From the NCBI GenBank assembly GCA_902543245.1, contig CACBXQ010000003.1, positions 35,285 through 99,284 of the forward strand: a stretch of DNA of 64,000 nt, in the 5' to 3' direction. Origin of the DNA: an uncultured Pelagibacteraceae bacterium. GTDB taxonomy: Bacteria; Pseudomonadota; Alphaproteobacteria; Pelagibacterales; Pelagibacteraceae. The notes below the pieces were generated by a model, which worked only from the letters and a program-made list of their open reading frames with translations, searched no databases and was not told where the DNA came from. Made by a program: the position numbers and the translations under genes. Below are positions 33,455 through 44,144 of this stretch, piece after piece (the stretch's first letter is position 1; the number at the start of each line of letters is the position of its first letter).

Positions 33455-35527
33455 TTATACAGCTGCTTGTTTAATAGATAGCTTAACTTTTCCTCTATCA
33501 AACCCGATAACTTTTACTTTAACCTCATCACCTTCTTTGACTACATCAGTTACCTTTGCAACTCTTTTATCAGCAAGCTCTGAAATATGAACTAAGCCAT
33601 CCTGTTTTCCCAAGAAATTAACAAATGCTCCAAATTCCATTATTTTCATAACTTTACCATGATAAATTTTATTTAGTTCAGCTTTTGCAGTTATATCTTT
33701 AATCATCTGCATAGCTTTATTTCTAGATTCTTCATCTGGAGCTGCTACTGTTACTACACCTTCATCATTAACATCAACTTTTGAGCCTGACTTTTCAACA
33801 ATCTCTCTTATTGTTGCTCCACCTTTTCCAATCACCGCTGCAATATCTTTTTTGTCTACAGTAATTTTTTCCATTTTAGGTGTATGTTTACCAACATTTT
33901 CTCTTGATTTTTCTAGTGCTTTATTCATTTCTCCTAAGATATGTATTCTTCCATCTTTGGCTTGCTTTAAAGCTTGTTCCATAATTTCAAAAGTAATTCC
34001 TGTAATCTTTATATCCATTTGTAATGAGGTGATTCCATTCTTAGTTCCAGCGACTTTAAAATCCATATCGCCTAGGTGATCTTCATCTCCAAGAATGTCA
34101 GATAAAACACTAAAATCATCACCTTCTTTAATAAGTCCCATTGCAATACCTGCTACAGGTTCTTTAATCGGTACACCTGCATCCATTAATGCTAAAGATG
34201 TTCCACAAACCGTAGCCATAGAAGAAGATCCATTAGACTCTGTTATTTCAGATACAATCCTAAAAGTATATGGAAAACTCTCTTGAGAAGGTAAAGACGA
34301 GTGTAAAGCTCTCCATGCTAATTTACCATGACCAATCTCTCTTCTTCCAGTTCCAATTCTTCCAGTCTCACCAACAGAAAATGGTGGAAAATTATAATGA
34401 AGCATAAATCTTTCCCTTTTTAATCCTTCCAAGCTTTCAATTCTTTGCTCATCATCTGAAGTTCCTAAAGTTGTTGTGACTATCGCCTGAGTTTCACCTC
34501 TAGTAAATAATGCAGATCCATGAGTTCTTGGCAAAATTCCAACTTCGCACATTATTGGTCTTACATCTGCTAATCCTCTACCATCAATTCTATTTTTATT
34601 TTTAAGAATATCTGTTCTTACAATTGTTTTTTCAAGGTTCTTAAGTTGGCTATTAACATCTAAATCGGTATAATTTTCGTTCCCCTCATAAAGCTTTTTA
34701 GCTTTATCAGTAATTTCAGATATTTGGTTAGATCTATCTTGCTTATCTCTTGTAGCAAAAGCTTTTTTTAGATCTTCGGTAAATTTATCTTCGAGTTTTT
34801 TCTTAATCTCTGATAAATCTTTTTTCTCGACAGTCCAATCTGGCTTTTTGCATTCCTTAGCTAATTCCTCAATCATTGTAATTACAGGCACAAATCCCTC
34901 ATGACCGAATTTTACTGCATTTAACATTTCTTCCTCAGATAAACCATTAGCTTCAGATTCTACCATTAAAACTGCGTCCTTAGTTCCAGCAACAACTAAA
35001 TCTAACTTTGATTTTTCCATTTCTGATTTTGAAGGATTAAGAACATATTTTCCATCAACAAATCCAACTCTTGATGCACCAACTGGTCCCATAAACGGCA
35101 TCCCTGAAATTGCCAAAGCAGCAGATGATGCTGTAATTGAAAGAATATCAGCTTCATTTTCTTTATCATATGAAATTACTGTTGGTAATAATTGAACTTC
35201 ATTCTTAAATTCATCAGGAAATAAAGGTCTTATTGGTCTATCAATTAATCTTGAAATTAATGTTTCTGCTTCTGTTGGTCTTGCTTCTCTTTTAAAGTAT
35301 CCTCCAGGTATTTTCCCTGCTGCGTAATATTTTTCTTGGTAATTTACTGATAATGGAAAATAATCCATATCTGGGTCTACTTTTTTTGCTCCCACAACTG
35401 TTGCTAAAACAACAGTTTCTCCACATCTTGCTATAATTGCTCCATCAGCTTGTCTTGCAATTTTTCCTGTTTCTATACTTATTTTTTTTCCTGCTACTTC
35501 TATTTCTTTTTTATATTCTTTAAACAT
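33455..35527 (-). CDS. pnp: Polyribonucleotide nucleotidyltransferase
   Basis: 690-aa 3'-5' phosphorolytic exoribonuclease. Two RNase PH domains are seen (N-terminal [21 protein letters not shown]; second near 310-540 with [15 protein letters not shown] and [10 protein letters not shown]). A KH domain ([12 protein letters not shown]) and a C-terminal S1 domain ([30 protein letters not shown]) follow. Begins directly after the rpsO stop with no spacer, in the conserved rpsO-pnp pair. Confidence 0.97.
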   Translation of the reverse strand: MFKEYKKEIEVAGKKISIETGKIARQADGAIIARCGETVVLATVVGAKKVDPDMDYFPLSVNYQEKYYAAGKIPGGYFKREARPTEAETLISRLIDRPIRPLFPDEFKNEVQLLPTVISYDKENEADILSITASSAALAISGMPFMGPVGASRVGFVDGKYVLNPSKSEMEKSKLDLVVAGTKDAVLMVESEANGLSEEEMLNAVKFGHEGFVPVITMIEELAKECKKPDWTVEKKDLSEIKKKLEDKFTEDLKKAFATRDKQDRSNQISEITDKAKKLYEGNENYTDLDVNSQLKNLEKTIVRTDILKNKNRIDGRGLADVRPIMCEVGILPRTHGSALFTRGETQAIVTTTLGTSDDEQRIESLEGLKRERFMLHYNFPPFSVGETGRIGTGRREIGHGKLAWRALHSSLPSQESFPYTFRIVSEITESNGSSSMATVCGTSLALMDAGVPIKEPVAGIAMGLIKEGDDFSVLSDILGDEDHLGDMDFKVAGTKNGITSLQMDIKITGITFEIMEQALKQAKDGRIHILGEMNKALEKSRENVGKHTPKMEKITVDKKDIAAVIGKGGATIREIVEKSGSKVDVNDEGVVTVAAPDEESRNKAMQMIKDITAKAELNKIYHGKVMKIMEFGAFVNFLGKQDGLVHISELADKRVAKVTDVVKEGDEVKVKVIGFDRGKVKLSIKQAAV

Positions 35528-35776
35528 TTACTTCCTTAAATTTAGTTTTGATATTACATTTTTATAAGACTCAATTTTATTTTTTTTCAGATAGTCTAAT
35601 AATTTTTTCCTTCTGTTTACCGCTCTTAACAATCCAACTGATGAATGTTTGTCCTTCTTAAATTGTTTAATATGTTTAGATAAATTTTCTATTTTATCTG
35701 TTAGTTGTGCAACTTGAAATTCAGAAGACCCTGTATCTTTATCATGAATTGCAAGTTCTTTTGCTCGTTTAGTCAT
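35528..35776 (-). CDS. rpsO: 30S ribosomal protein S15
   Basis: 82-aa S15, slightly shorter at the N-terminus than the usual 89. The rRNA-binding block DTGSSEFQVAQLTDKIENLSKHIKQF and SSVGLLRAVNRRKKLLDYLKK are intact. S15 nucleates the platform of the small subunit. Nine bases after rbfA; truB, which usually lies between them in relatives, is missing here. Confidence 0.96.
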   Translation of the reverse strand: MTKRAKELAIHDKDTGSSEFQVAQLTDKIENLSKHIKQFKKDKHSSVGLLRAVNRRKKLLDYLKKNKIESYKNVISKLNLRK

Positions 35777-35784
35777 TTTTTTCC

Positions 35785-36153
35785 TTATTTGTTTGTTATT
35801 TTAATTAAATTCTCAATTTTTTCTGCATACTCAAAAGACTCATCTTTTACAAAAAATAATTTTGGTAAAAATTTCATTATTATTTTATTAGATAGAGTTT
35901 TTCGTATCGCAAAAGAAAATTCTTTTAATTTACTTACAATCTCCTCTGCATTTTTACCGCCTAATGGCATTACAAAGACTTTTGCAGTTTTTAAATCAGG
36001 GCTCATTCTAACCTCAGTAACTGTAATTTCTTTAGTTGATAGATTTGGTATTTTTGCTTCATCTCTAATAAAAATAATTCCTAGGGATTGTTTAATCATT
36101 TCTCCAACCCTTAATTGTCTTTGTGAGACTGGTTTTCCCAATTTATTAGACAT
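35785..36153 (-). CDS. rbfA: Ribosome-binding factor A
   Basis: 122-aa KH-type factor for 30S maturation (16S 5' end processing). N-terminal SQRQLRVGEMIKQSLGIIF and VRMSPDLKTAKVFVMPLG are typical. The ATG overlaps the infB stop by one base (TAATG). Followed directly by rpsO. Confidence 0.94.
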   Translation of the reverse strand: MSNKLGKPVSQRQLRVGEMIKQSLGIIFIRDEAKIPNLSTKEITVTEVRMSPDLKTAKVFVMPLGGKNAEEIVSKLKEFSFAIRKTLSNKIIMKFLPKLFFVKDESFEYAEKIENLIKITNK

Positions 36154-38366
36154 TATATCACCCTCTCAGTAGAGGTAGAAGTGAATGCCTCAATTATATC
36201 TTTTTTTTTAAAATCATTAAAATCCTTAAGAGTAATACCACATTCTTGCCCTGCTTCGACAGTTTTTACTTGATTTTTTTCTCTAAAAATAGTCGATATT
36301 TTTCCAGTATAAATAATTGAACCATCTCTAATTAATCTTGCATTTGAAGTGCTAGAAACTTCTCCATCTGTTATTTTTGATCCAGCAACCTTACCAGCGT
36401 TGGAAACTTTAAAAATCTCTAAAATTTCAGCAGAACCTAATACTTGTTCAGTAATATCTGGCGACAGAAGGCCAGACATTCTTTTTTTAATAAAATCCAG
36501 TACTTCATAAATTATATTGTACGAACTAATTATTATTTTTTCTTTTTCTGCTAATTGTTTTGCTTCTTTTGTAGGTTTTACATTAAACGCTATAAGAAGT
36601 GCATTGGAAGCTTTTGCTAAAGTAACATCAGTTTCTGTTATCATTCCTATGTCTGATAAAATAATATTTGGCTTAACTTCATCATGTTTTATCTGAGAGA
36701 TTGCACCTTTAATAGCTTCAGACGAGCCATGAACATCTGATTTCACAATAATATTTAATTCCTTAGAAGAATTATCTTTAAAAGCAGATTCTTGTGTAAC
36801 GAAACTTAATGGGTTTTTTCCCTCTTTAAACTCTTGTAGTCTTGCATCGCACAAAGATTTTGCCTCTTTTTCAGAGTCTAAGACTAAGAAATCATCTCCT
36901 GATTTTGCAGCTCCATTAATTCCTAGTATTTCAATAGGTGAAGCTGGCTGAGCTTCATCAATATTTTTGCCTTGATCATTTATTATTGCTCTTACTTTAC
37001 CCCACTGTAATCCACTTACAAAAAAATCTCCTTTTTTTAAAGTTCCAGATGTAATTATTATATTTGCGACTGGTCCCCTTCCAATGTCAATCTTTGACTC
37101 TAAAACAACTGCTGTTGCTTTAGACACATAATCAGTTTTAAGGTCTAATATTTCTGCTTGAAGTACAATTGACTCTACTAATTTATCCAAGTTTTGTTTT
37201 GATTTAGTTGAAATTTCAACCATTAAAGTATCTCCAGACAAGTCTTCAGCAATAAGTTCATACTCAAGAAGCTGATTTTTTATTTTTTGTGGATCTGCTT
37301 CAGGCAAATCACACTTATTTATAGCAACTACTATTGGTACATTCGCAGCTTTTGCGTGTTTAATTGACTCAATAGTTTGAGGTTTTACACCATCATCAGC
37401 TGCTACTACTAAAACAACTATATCTGTTAACTTTGATCCTCTTGCTCTCATCTCAGTAAATGCTGCATGTCCAGGTGTATCTATGAAAGTTAATTTATTT
37501 TTATTATGCTCTATTTGATATGCACCAATATGTTGAGTTATTCCCCCAAACTCACCTGATACAACATTAGCACTTCTTAAAACATCTAACACAGAAGTTT
37601 TTCCATGGTCAACATGGCCCATCACTGTAATTATAGGAGGTCTATTTTTTAGATTTTCTGTTCTTGAATCTTTTATCTTTTGAATAATCTCTTCAGCTTT
37701 TGTTTCACGGATTGGATTATGCCCAAATTCTTTAGCCAAATATTCTGCCGTATCAGCTGCTAATGTTTGATTAATTGTTACAGTAACACCCATTCCCAGT
37801 AAATGTTTTATTACACTAGAAGATTGTTCTGCCATCCTATTAGCTAATTCTCTAACTGTAATAGCTTCAGGTATATTTATATCTCTTTTAACTGGTTTTA
37901 AGTTTTCTCTTAAATCTTCTTTGTTAGTTTCTTTATTTTCTTTTTTTCTTGCTCTTTTTAAAGATGCCAAACTTCGTGTTCTATCACCTTCCTCTTCATT
38001 TAATGCTCTAGATATAGTTAGCTTTAATTCTCTTTTTTTTGAACCCAGCTTATTTTTTATATCCTTTGCAGGTGCCTCTCCTTTTAAACGTCTCGTAGCT
38101 CTTTGTTCGGCTAATTTTCTTTTTTCGTAGTCTGTAGGAACTTTTATTGATGGATTACTAATATTAGTTTGTTTTAGATTATTAAAATTTTTACTTAAAG
38201 TATTATTTCTTGGAGCAAATGGCTTATTGGAATTACTTTTAAAATGAAATTTATTTTTCTTTTCTATTAGAACTGAGTTTTTACTTTTAGCTTTTGCTAA
38301 CTCAATATTGCTTAAAGATTTTTTTGCATTACCGGATATTGTTAATTTTGTTTTTTTGTTTTCCAT
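36153..38366 (-). CDS. infB: Translation initiation factor IF-2
   Basis: 737-aa GTPase placing initiator tRNA on the 30S subunit. A Lys-rich, low-complexity N-terminus of about 165 residues is followed by the IF2 N-domain ([25 protein letters not shown]). The G domain has [17 protein letters not shown] and NKCDLP, and the C-terminal domains end with [13 protein letters not shown]. It is shorter than most alphaproteobacterial IF-2 because the N-terminal region is reduced. Between nusA and rbfA; ylxR is absent. Confidence 0.97.
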   Translation of the reverse strand: MENKKTKLTISGNAKKSLSNIELAKAKSKNSVLIEKKNKFHFKSNSNKPFAPRNNTLSKNFNNLKQTNISNPSIKVPTDYEKRKLAEQRATRRLKGEAPAKDIKNKLGSKKRELKLTISRALNEEEGDRTRSLASLKRARKKENKETNKEDLRENLKPVKRDINIPEAITVRELANRMAEQSSSVIKHLLGMGVTVTINQTLAADTAEYLAKEFGHNPIRETKAEEIIQKIKDSRTENLKNRPPIITVMGHVDHGKTSVLDVLRSANVVSGEFGGITQHIGAYQIEHNKNKLTFIDTPGHAAFTEMRARGSKLTDIVVLVVAADDGVKPQTIESIKHAKAANVPIVVAINKCDLPEADPQKIKNQLLEYELIAEDLSGDTLMVEISTKSKQNLDKLVESIVLQAEILDLKTDYVSKATAVVLESKIDIGRGPVANIIITSGTLKKGDFFVSGLQWGKVRAIINDQGKNIDEAQPASPIEILGINGAAKSGDDFLVLDSEKEAKSLCDARLQEFKEGKNPLSFVTQESAFKDNSSKELNIIVKSDVHGSSEAIKGAISQIKHDEVKPNIILSDIGMITETDVTLAKASNALLIAFNVKPTKEAKQLAEKEKIIISSYNIIYEVLDFIKKRMSGLLSPDITEQVLGSAEILEIFKVSNAGKVAGSKITDGEVSSTSNARLIRDGSIIYTGKISTIFREKNQVKTVEAGQECGITLKDFNDFKKKDIIEAFTSTSTERVI

Positions 38367-38377
38367 AGCTCATCTCT

Positions 38378-39928
38378 TTAATTATAAATTTTATTTCTAG
38401 CCGACATAATTAGCTCATCAGCTTCACTCTTAGATAGAGCAAAATCTTCTAGATAACCCTTAATTTTCACTCTTTCGCCTTTTACTATATCAATGGCTCC
38501 TGTTAATTCATCCGACGATAAGTCTGCAAAATCTGAAAGCTTTAAAATTTTTTGCTCTCCTAAAGTCATTAACATGCCTGGTGTAAGACCTTTGTGTTCT
38601 ATCAATTCATTTTCTAATCCTAAATCTTTAATTCTTTTGGATATTTCCTCTTGGTCCTTTTTATAAAAATCATCTGCTCTTCCAATCAATTCCTTTGCGG
38701 TGTCATCTTCTATACCCTCAATTTTTGATAGATTTTCAACACTAGTATCTTTTATTTCTTCAATAGTCGAAAACCCTTCTGCAACTAGTAACTGACCTAA
38801 TGTTTCATCTAATTCTAAATTTTTAACAAGATTTTCTGTCTTCTCTTTAAAATCAATTTGTCTTCTTTCAGAATCTTCTTGATCTGTCATAATGTTAATT
38901 TCATAATTCAATAATTTTGTTGCTAATCTTACGTTTTGTCCTCTTCTTCCTATAGCTTTACTTAAATTATCCTCACTTAAAATTACATCTAACTTTTTTT
39001 GTTCATTGTCTACATTAACCCTTTGAACTTCAGCAGGTGACAGGGCGTTTGACACAACGATTGCTGGATCCTCTGACCAATTTACAATATCAATTTTTTC
39101 ACCTTGTAATTCGTTTACAACAGCTTGAACTCTGCTCCCTCTCATTCCAACACATGCTCCTACTGGATCTAAAGAATTATCAATAGCTTGAACACAAATT
39201 TTTGCTCTACTGCCTGGATCTCTAGCGGATGATTTTATTGAAATTAAACCATCATAAATTTCTGGAACTTCTTGTATAAACAGTTTTTCCATAAATTTTG
39301 GGTGTGCTCTTGATAAAAATATTTGTTGACCTCTTGTCTCTCTTCGAACGTCGTAGCAATATGCTTTTATCCTGTCGCCAGGTTTGATATTTTCTCTTGG
39401 AATTAATTCATTTTTTTGAATGATTGCTTCAGTTTTTCCTAAATCAACAATTACGTTACCAAATTCTAATCTTTTTACAATACCACTCAGAATAGAGTCC
39501 TTTTTGTCAATAAAATCGTTAAATTGTCTTTCTCTTTCTGCCTCTCTTACATTTAAACTAATAACTTGTTTAGCAGTTTGTGCTGCTATTCTACCAAAAT
39601 CAAATGATGGAAGTGTTTGAAGAACTTCATCTCCAATTTTTTTATTTTGGTTGCCATCTTCTATTTTTTGGGCTTCGTTTAGACTAATTTCTGTATTTGT
39701 ATTTTCTGGCTTATCAACAACTATTAGTTTTCTAAAAACTCCAATATCTCCACTATCTCTATCGATTTGGACTGTAATTTCATTTTCCTGACCAAACTTT
39801 GATTTCGCAGCCTTAGCAATACCACTTTCCATGGAGCTAATTATTAGCTCTTTATCAATAGATTTCTCTAAAGCTACAGCTTCAGCTATTCTAAGTAATT
39901 CCAGTTTATCAGCTCGTTTATTTAGCAT
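38378..39928 (-). CDS. nusA: Transcription termination/antitermination factor NusA
   Basis: 516-aa RNA-polymerase-binding factor. N-terminal polymerase-binding domain (ALEKSIDKELIISSMESGIAKAAK), S1 domain (SGIVKRLEFGNVIVDLG), two KH domains (RDPGSRAKICVQ..GMRGSRVQAVV and AIGRRGQNVRLATKL), then C-terminal helix-hairpin-helix repeats (about 360-516) as in other proteobacteria. First gene of the nusA-infB-rbfA-rpsO-pnp run. rimP, normally upstream, is not here; a terminator from metK precedes it. Confidence 0.96.
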   Translation of the reverse strand: MLNKRADKLELLRIAEAVALEKSIDKELIISSMESGIAKAAKSKFGQENEITVQIDRDSGDIGVFRKLIVVDKPENTNTEISLNEAQKIEDGNQNKKIGDEVLQTLPSFDFGRIAAQTAKQVISLNVREAERERQFNDFIDKKDSILSGIVKRLEFGNVIVDLGKTEAIIQKNELIPRENIKPGDRIKAYCYDVRRETRGQQIFLSRAHPKFMEKLFIQEVPEIYDGLISIKSSARDPGSRAKICVQAIDNSLDPVGACVGMRGSRVQAVVNELQGEKIDIVNWSEDPAIVVSNALSPAEVQRVNVDNEQKKLDVILSEDNLSKAIGRRGQNVRLATKLLNYEINIMTDQEDSERRQIDFKEKTENLVKNLELDETLGQLLVAEGFSTIEEIKDTSVENLSKIEGIEDDTAKELIGRADDFYKKDQEEISKRIKDLGLENELIEHKGLTPGMLMTLGEQKILKLSDFADLSSDELTGAIDIVKGERVKIKGYLEDFALSKSEADELIMSARNKIYN

Positions 39929-39945
39929 AATGTTTTAATCCAAAA

Positions 39946-39969
39946 AAAAATGGGCCGAAGCCCATTTTT
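39946..39969 (-). terminator. Intrinsic terminator after metK (UUCG loop)
   Basis: On the minus strand AAAAATGGGC-TTCG-GCCCATTTTT followed by more T. It has a 10-bp stem with a very stable UUCG tetraloop and a T-run, 56 bp past the metK stop. The flanking A-run on the other side also allows termination on the plus strand, where nothing needs it. It separates the metK and nusA transcripts. Confidence 0.92.
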
Positions 39970-40024
39970 GAAATTTCAATAATGTAATCTTAATATAGGT
40001 AATTTTAAGAAATTTACAACTTTT

Positions 40025-41188
40025 TTACTTTTTAAAAACCTCTGATTTGTCAGTTTTTTCCCATGAAAAAGAGCCATCAGACTCAGGATTTCTTCCAAAG
40101 TGTCCATATGCGGCTGTTTTTTGATATATTGCTTTATTTAAACCAAGCATTTCTCTAATTCCTCTAGGGCTTAGATCAAAATTTTCATTTATCAATTTCT
40201 CAACATGCATATTTTTTTCTTCATCATTATCAAACAAATCTACATATATTGATAAAGGTTTTGAAACACCTATGGCATATGCTAATTGAATTAAACACTT
40301 GTCAGCAACTCCGGAAGCAACAACATTTTTTGCAAGGTATCTTGAAGCATATGCTGCGGATCTATCTACCTTTGTTGGGTCTTTTCCTGAAAAGGCACCC
40401 CCACCATGTGGTGCAGCTCCACCATATGTATCAACAATAATTTTTCTACCAGTTAAACCACTGTCTCCATCTGGACCACCTATTACAAAATTACCTGTTG
40501 GATTTATATAAATCTCATTTTCATCAAGGCTTCCTAATAAATTTTTTGGAATAGATTTTTCAATATACGGCATACAAAGCTCTTTTACTTTTGCTAAGTT
40601 AACGTCCTTCGAATGTTGTGTACTGATCACTACAGATTTTACAGCAGATGGCTTACCATTTTTATATTCAATCGTAATTTGACTTTTTGAATCAGGCTCA
40701 ATTCCATTCAAGTTACCTGATTTTCTGTCCTCAGCCATCAATCTAAGAATTTTATGTGAATAATGAATTGGAGCAGGCATTAGAACATCTGTTTCATTAC
40801 AAGCATATCCAAACATAATTCCTTGGTCACCAGCACCCTCATCTTTATTACCAGAGGAGTCAACTCCCATTGCAATATCAGCAGATTGTGAGTGTAAATG
40901 ACTTTCAACTTTAGTTGCGTCTCTCCAAGTAAAACCATCTTGGTCATAACCAATATCTTTAATGCAGTCTCTAACTTTGGATATTAATTCATCTTTATTA
41001 ATATCGGGTCCTCTTGTTTCTCCAGCAAGAACAACTTTGTTAGTAGTTGTTAAAGTTTCGCAAGCAACCCTAGCTTGTGGTTCCATACCTAAATATGTAT
41101 CAACAACCATGTCTGATATTCTATCACAGACTTTATCAGGGTGTCCTTCAGACACAGATTCACTTGTAAACAAATAGTCTTTTTTCAT
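40025..41188 (-). CDS. metK: S-adenosylmethionine synthetase
   Basis: 387-aa enzyme making SAM from methionine and ATP. N-terminal [20 protein letters not shown] (His and Asp for ATP/metal), signatures [12 protein letters not shown] and [19 protein letters not shown]. Full length. Starts 2 bp after the lnt stop and ends before a strong terminator, so it is last in the tsaB-fur-miaB-phoH-ybeY-lnt-metK run. No SAM riboswitch is visible upstream, where lnt coding sequence lies. Confidence 0.97.
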   Translation of the reverse strand: MKKDYLFTSESVSEGHPDKVCDRISDMVVDTYLGMEPQARVACETLTTTNKVVLAGETRGPDINKDELISKVRDCIKDIGYDQDGFTWRDATKVESHLHSQSADIAMGVDSSGNKDEGAGDQGIMFGYACNETDVLMPAPIHYSHKILRLMAEDRKSGNLNGIEPDSKSQITIEYKNGKPSAVKSVVISTQHSKDVNLAKVKELCMPYIEKSIPKNLLGSLDENEIYINPTGNFVIGGPDGDSGLTGRKIIVDTYGGAAPHGGGAFSGKDPTKVDRSAAYASRYLAKNVVASGVADKCLIQLAYAIGVSKPLSIYVDLFDNDEEKNMHVEKLINENFDLSPRGIREMLGLNKAIYQKTAAYGHFGRNPESDGSFSWEKTDKSEVFKK

Positions 41189-41190
41189 TA

Positions 41191-42711
41191 TTATCCCCTT
41201 TTGAATTTTGTTAAAAAAAGAAAAAAACTAATATAAATTAAGATTAAATAAAAGAAAATTTTATTACCTAGTGAAGAAAAAAGAGTTTTTTTTGTATTTC
41301 TATACTCTTTTAGTTCGATAAATCCCTTTTCAGTTGATTCAATTTTCTTCAGATAATTACCGGTAGGCTCAACAATAGCGGTAATACCATTATTTGTTGA
41401 ACGAATAACATATTTACCTTCCTCAATTGCCCTAAATTTTGAATGGGCAAAATGTTGATGAATTCCGATTGAATTTCCAAACCACCCGTCCTCTGAAATA
41501 TTCAGAATAAAATCGAAACTATCATTGTTGGGATTCAATTTACCTGTATCAATAATCTCATAACAAATTAGAGGTAAAAATTTTATACCATTTAAATTAA
41601 ATATCTCTCTATCTGATGATTCACTAAATGACTGATATCCTTGAGTAATTTTTTTTAAACCAATTTTTTTTAAAAAAACTTCAAACGGTAAATATTCTCC
41701 AAATGGTACAAGCTTATTTTTGTCATACTTTTTAATTAACTTTGTATTGTTGTCGACAATGACCATAGAATTATAAATATTATTTTCTTTCATTGAATTG
41801 ATGCCAATAATAATTTTGTGTTTGTCAGAAAAATTTTCTTTAAAAAAATTTTTATAATAACCTAAATCCTTTAAATAGATATTAAGTAAACCCTCAGGAA
41901 ATATAAATAAAGTATTGGTCTCCATCTCTGGCTTGCTAATTTTAACTAATTCTTTCAATATTGATTCAGGAGATGTTCCTTCAAAAAATTTATCCAGAGA
42001 AATGTTGGGAGAAATGATTTTAACTATAGATTGTAAATTATTAAGTTTATTTTTTTGATAATTTTTAATTGCAATAGAACCATATACATAATTTATAAAA
42101 CAAAAGACTATTGCTAAACTAGCAATTATTAATTGTTTTTTTAATTTTATTTTTAAAAGAAAAATAGATGGAATTAAAAAAATTGTTAATGCAAAAAGGT
42201 TTAGAGTGTAAGTGCCAACTATTGATAATAGTTGTATTGAGTTATAAAGATTTGTTAAACTATAAACAGTTATATTCCAAGGAAAATTAGTTAGTAGAGT
42301 CCCCCTTAAAAAATCTACTAATGACAAAATTATTATAAATAACAATAATGAAGATAAATCCTTTTTTTTATTAAAAATAGAAAATAATAAAATCGATAAT
42401 GCATAAAATAAACCAAGTAATAATGGCAGTAATATAAGAACTACTGGAATTAATGGTTTAAATATTTCTTCAAATGTCAAAGAGTTAGTTAACCAATAAA
42501 GATTTGAAAAAAAATAGCCAAAACCAAAAGACCACCCAATAAAAAAATTAAATTTAGTTTTATGATTTAAGGCAATATAAAATAATGTAGGAAAAACTAT
42601 AAAATTAAAAAAATAAAAACTATAAGGTGGTAATCCAAATGAACTTATAATTCCTAGCAATGATGAAATAATTAATATTAAACTTGGAATTAATAATTTA
42701 TTTCTTAGCAC
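41191..42711 (-). CDS. lnt: Apolipoprotein N-acyltransferase
   Basis: 506-aa inner-membrane enzyme adding the third acyl chain to lipoproteins. About six N-terminal hydrophobic segments (1-210) are followed by a periplasmic CN-hydrolase domain with FPEGLLN (catalytic Glu), [18 protein letters not shown] (Lys) and [10 protein letters not shown] (Cys), and a last membrane span. Overlaps ybeY by 14 bp. Its lipoprotein clients would include the LptM-like and BON proteins of this window. Confidence 0.95.
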   Translation of the reverse strand: MLRNKLLIPSLILIISSLLGIISSFGLPPYSFYFFNFIVFPTLFYIALNHKTKFNFFIGWSFGFGYFFSNLYWLTNSLTFEEIFKPLIPVVLILLPLLLGLFYALSILLFSIFNKKKDLSSLLLFIIILSLVDFLRGTLLTNFPWNITVYSLTNLYNSIQLLSIVGTYTLNLFALTIFLIPSIFLLKIKLKKQLIIASLAIVFCFINYVYGSIAIKNYQKNKLNNLQSIVKIISPNISLDKFFEGTSPESILKELVKISKPEMETNTLFIFPEGLLNIYLKDLGYYKNFFKENFSDKHKIIIGINSMKENNIYNSMVIVDNNTKLIKKYDKNKLVPFGEYLPFEVFLKKIGLKKITQGYQSFSESSDREIFNLNGIKFLPLICYEIIDTGKLNPNNDSFDFILNISEDGWFGNSIGIHQHFAHSKFRAIEEGKYVIRSTNNGITAIVEPTGNYLKKIESTEKGFIELKEYRNTKKTLFSSLGNKIFFYLILIYISFFLFLTKFKRG

Positions 42712-43135
42712 GATAATTCAATTTATTTATTAATTGGTTTTCTCTTTTTATCATCTTTAAATAATCTTTGTTTTTTTTATGATCATAACCAATTAAATGA
42801 AGGTATCCATGTATCCAAAGCCTATCAAGTTCATAATTAAAATTAGATAAATGTGATTTCTTATTTACAAATTCAAAACTGATAGCAATATCACCGATAT
42901 AGTCTTTTTTATCCAAGGGAAATGAGAGAACGTCTGTTGGTTTTTTTTTTCCTCTAAATTTAGAATTTAACTTTTTTATATTTTTATTATCAGTTAATAA
43001 AATAGAGAGTTCGATTTTTTTTTTTTTATTTAAAATTTTATTAAACTTATAAAATTTTTTATTAAAATAACTTTTTGGATTTTCAATTTTTTTTAACCAT
43101 TTCGGTGAGCCAAGATGTATATTTGCTTTGATCAT
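42698..43135 (-). CDS. ybeY: Endoribonuclease YbeY (16S rRNA 3'-end maturation)
   Basis: 145-aa zinc-dependent endoribonuclease. The metal signature HGYLHLIGYDH is near residue 112, with TDVLSFPLD upstream as in all YbeY proteins. The start overlaps the phoH stop by 4 bp (ATGA) and the end overlaps lnt. The usual hemolysin-like (corC/tlyC) gene between ybeY and lnt in other alphaproteobacteria is absent. Confidence 0.93.
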   Translation of the reverse strand: MIKANIHLGSPKWLKKIENPKSYFNKKFYKFNKILNKKKKIELSILLTDNKNIKKLNSKFRGKKKPTDVLSFPLDKKDYIGDIAISFEFVNKKSHLSNFNYELDRLWIHGYLHLIGYDHKKNKDYLKMIKRENQLINKLNYRAKK

Positions 43136-44142
43136 TCATTATTATTTTGATCAGAATATGCTTTGACAATTTTAGATACAAGAGGGTGCCTAACTACATC
43201 TGTATGATCGAAATCGACCACTGATATTTCCTTAAACCCTCCCAATATCTTCTTTGATCTTGCTAAACCCGACATAGATTTATTAGGCAAGTCGATCTGT
43301 GAAGGATCTCCATTTATAATAATTTTAGAATTTTCTCCTATCCTAGTTAAAAACATTTTTATTTGAGTATCAGTCGCATTTTGAGCTTCATCTAAAATTG
43401 CAAAAGAATTTTTTAATGTTCTCCCTCTCATAAATGCAAGAGGCGCAATTTCTATATCACCAACTTCAATTCTTTTTTGAATTTTTTCATAATCATATAA
43501 ATCATAAAGTGAATCATATAAAGGTCTAAGATAAGGATCTACTTTTTCTCTCATATCTCCAGGTAAAAAACCAAGTCTTTCGCCTGCCTCCACTGCTGGC
43601 CTTGATAATATTATTCTTTCAATCTTTTTTTCTAATAACATTGTAAGTGCTACTGCGACAGCCAAGAATGTTTTTCCTGTACCAGCAGGTCCAGCAGAAA
43701 TTATTATGTCGCTTTCTTTTAAGGCTCTAACATATTTTTTCTGTCTCTCAGATCTTGGTATAACAGAGGTTTTTGGGGTTTTGATAATATATTCAATTTT
43801 TTGATTTTCATTTTTTGAATTTTCATTAACCATAAATTTATTTAACGAAGAAACTATATCTTTTTTTTCTATACTTCCATTATTTTTGTACTGCTCAACT
43901 AAAAATATAATTGAATTTTTAATAATTTCATTCTTTCCATTACTATTTTTAATTATAATAGAGTTACCTCTAAAATAGAGTTTTGTTTCTGTTAATTTTT
44001 CAAGTTCATTTAAATTTGAATTAAATTCTCCTAAAACTCCAGAAAGTATTTGGTTATTTTGAAAAATAATACTTAACGTATCATTTTCAGAATACACAAA
44101 TTTAAGATTGTTTATATTATTTTTTAAGGGATAATTTTTCAA
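43132..44142 (-). CDS. phoH: PhoH-like ATPase (YbeZ)
   Basis: 336-aa P-loop protein of the PhoH/YbeZ family. N-terminal KH-like region (residues about 35-85), then ERQKKYVRALKESDIIISAGPAGTGKT (Walker A), SRPAVEAGERLGFLPGDM, and Walker B SFAILDEAQNAT. It works with YbeY in RNA metabolism in other bacteria; an RNA helicase/ATPase role is likely. 2 bp after miaB, coupled to ybeY. Confidence 0.93.
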   Translation of the reverse strand: MKNYPLKNNINNLKFVYSENDTLSIIFQNNQILSGVLGEFNSNLNELEKLTETKLYFRGNSIIIKNSNGKNEIIKNSIIFLVEQYKNNGSIEKKDIVSSLNKFMVNENSKNENQKIEYIIKTPKTSVIPRSERQKKYVRALKESDIIISAGPAGTGKTFLAVAVALTMLLEKKIERIILSRPAVEAGERLGFLPGDMREKVDPYLRPLYDSLYDLYDYEKIQKRIEVGDIEIAPLAFMRGRTLKNSFAILDEAQNATDTQIKMFLTRIGENSKIIINGDPSQIDLPNKSMSGLARSKKILGGFKEISVVDFDHTDVVRHPLVSKIVKAYSDQNNNE

Positions 44143-44144
44143 AT

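Noticed and set aside
40025-41188. Possible SAM riboswitch for metK
   Set aside because: metK starts 2 bp after lnt; there is no leader to hold a riboswitch.
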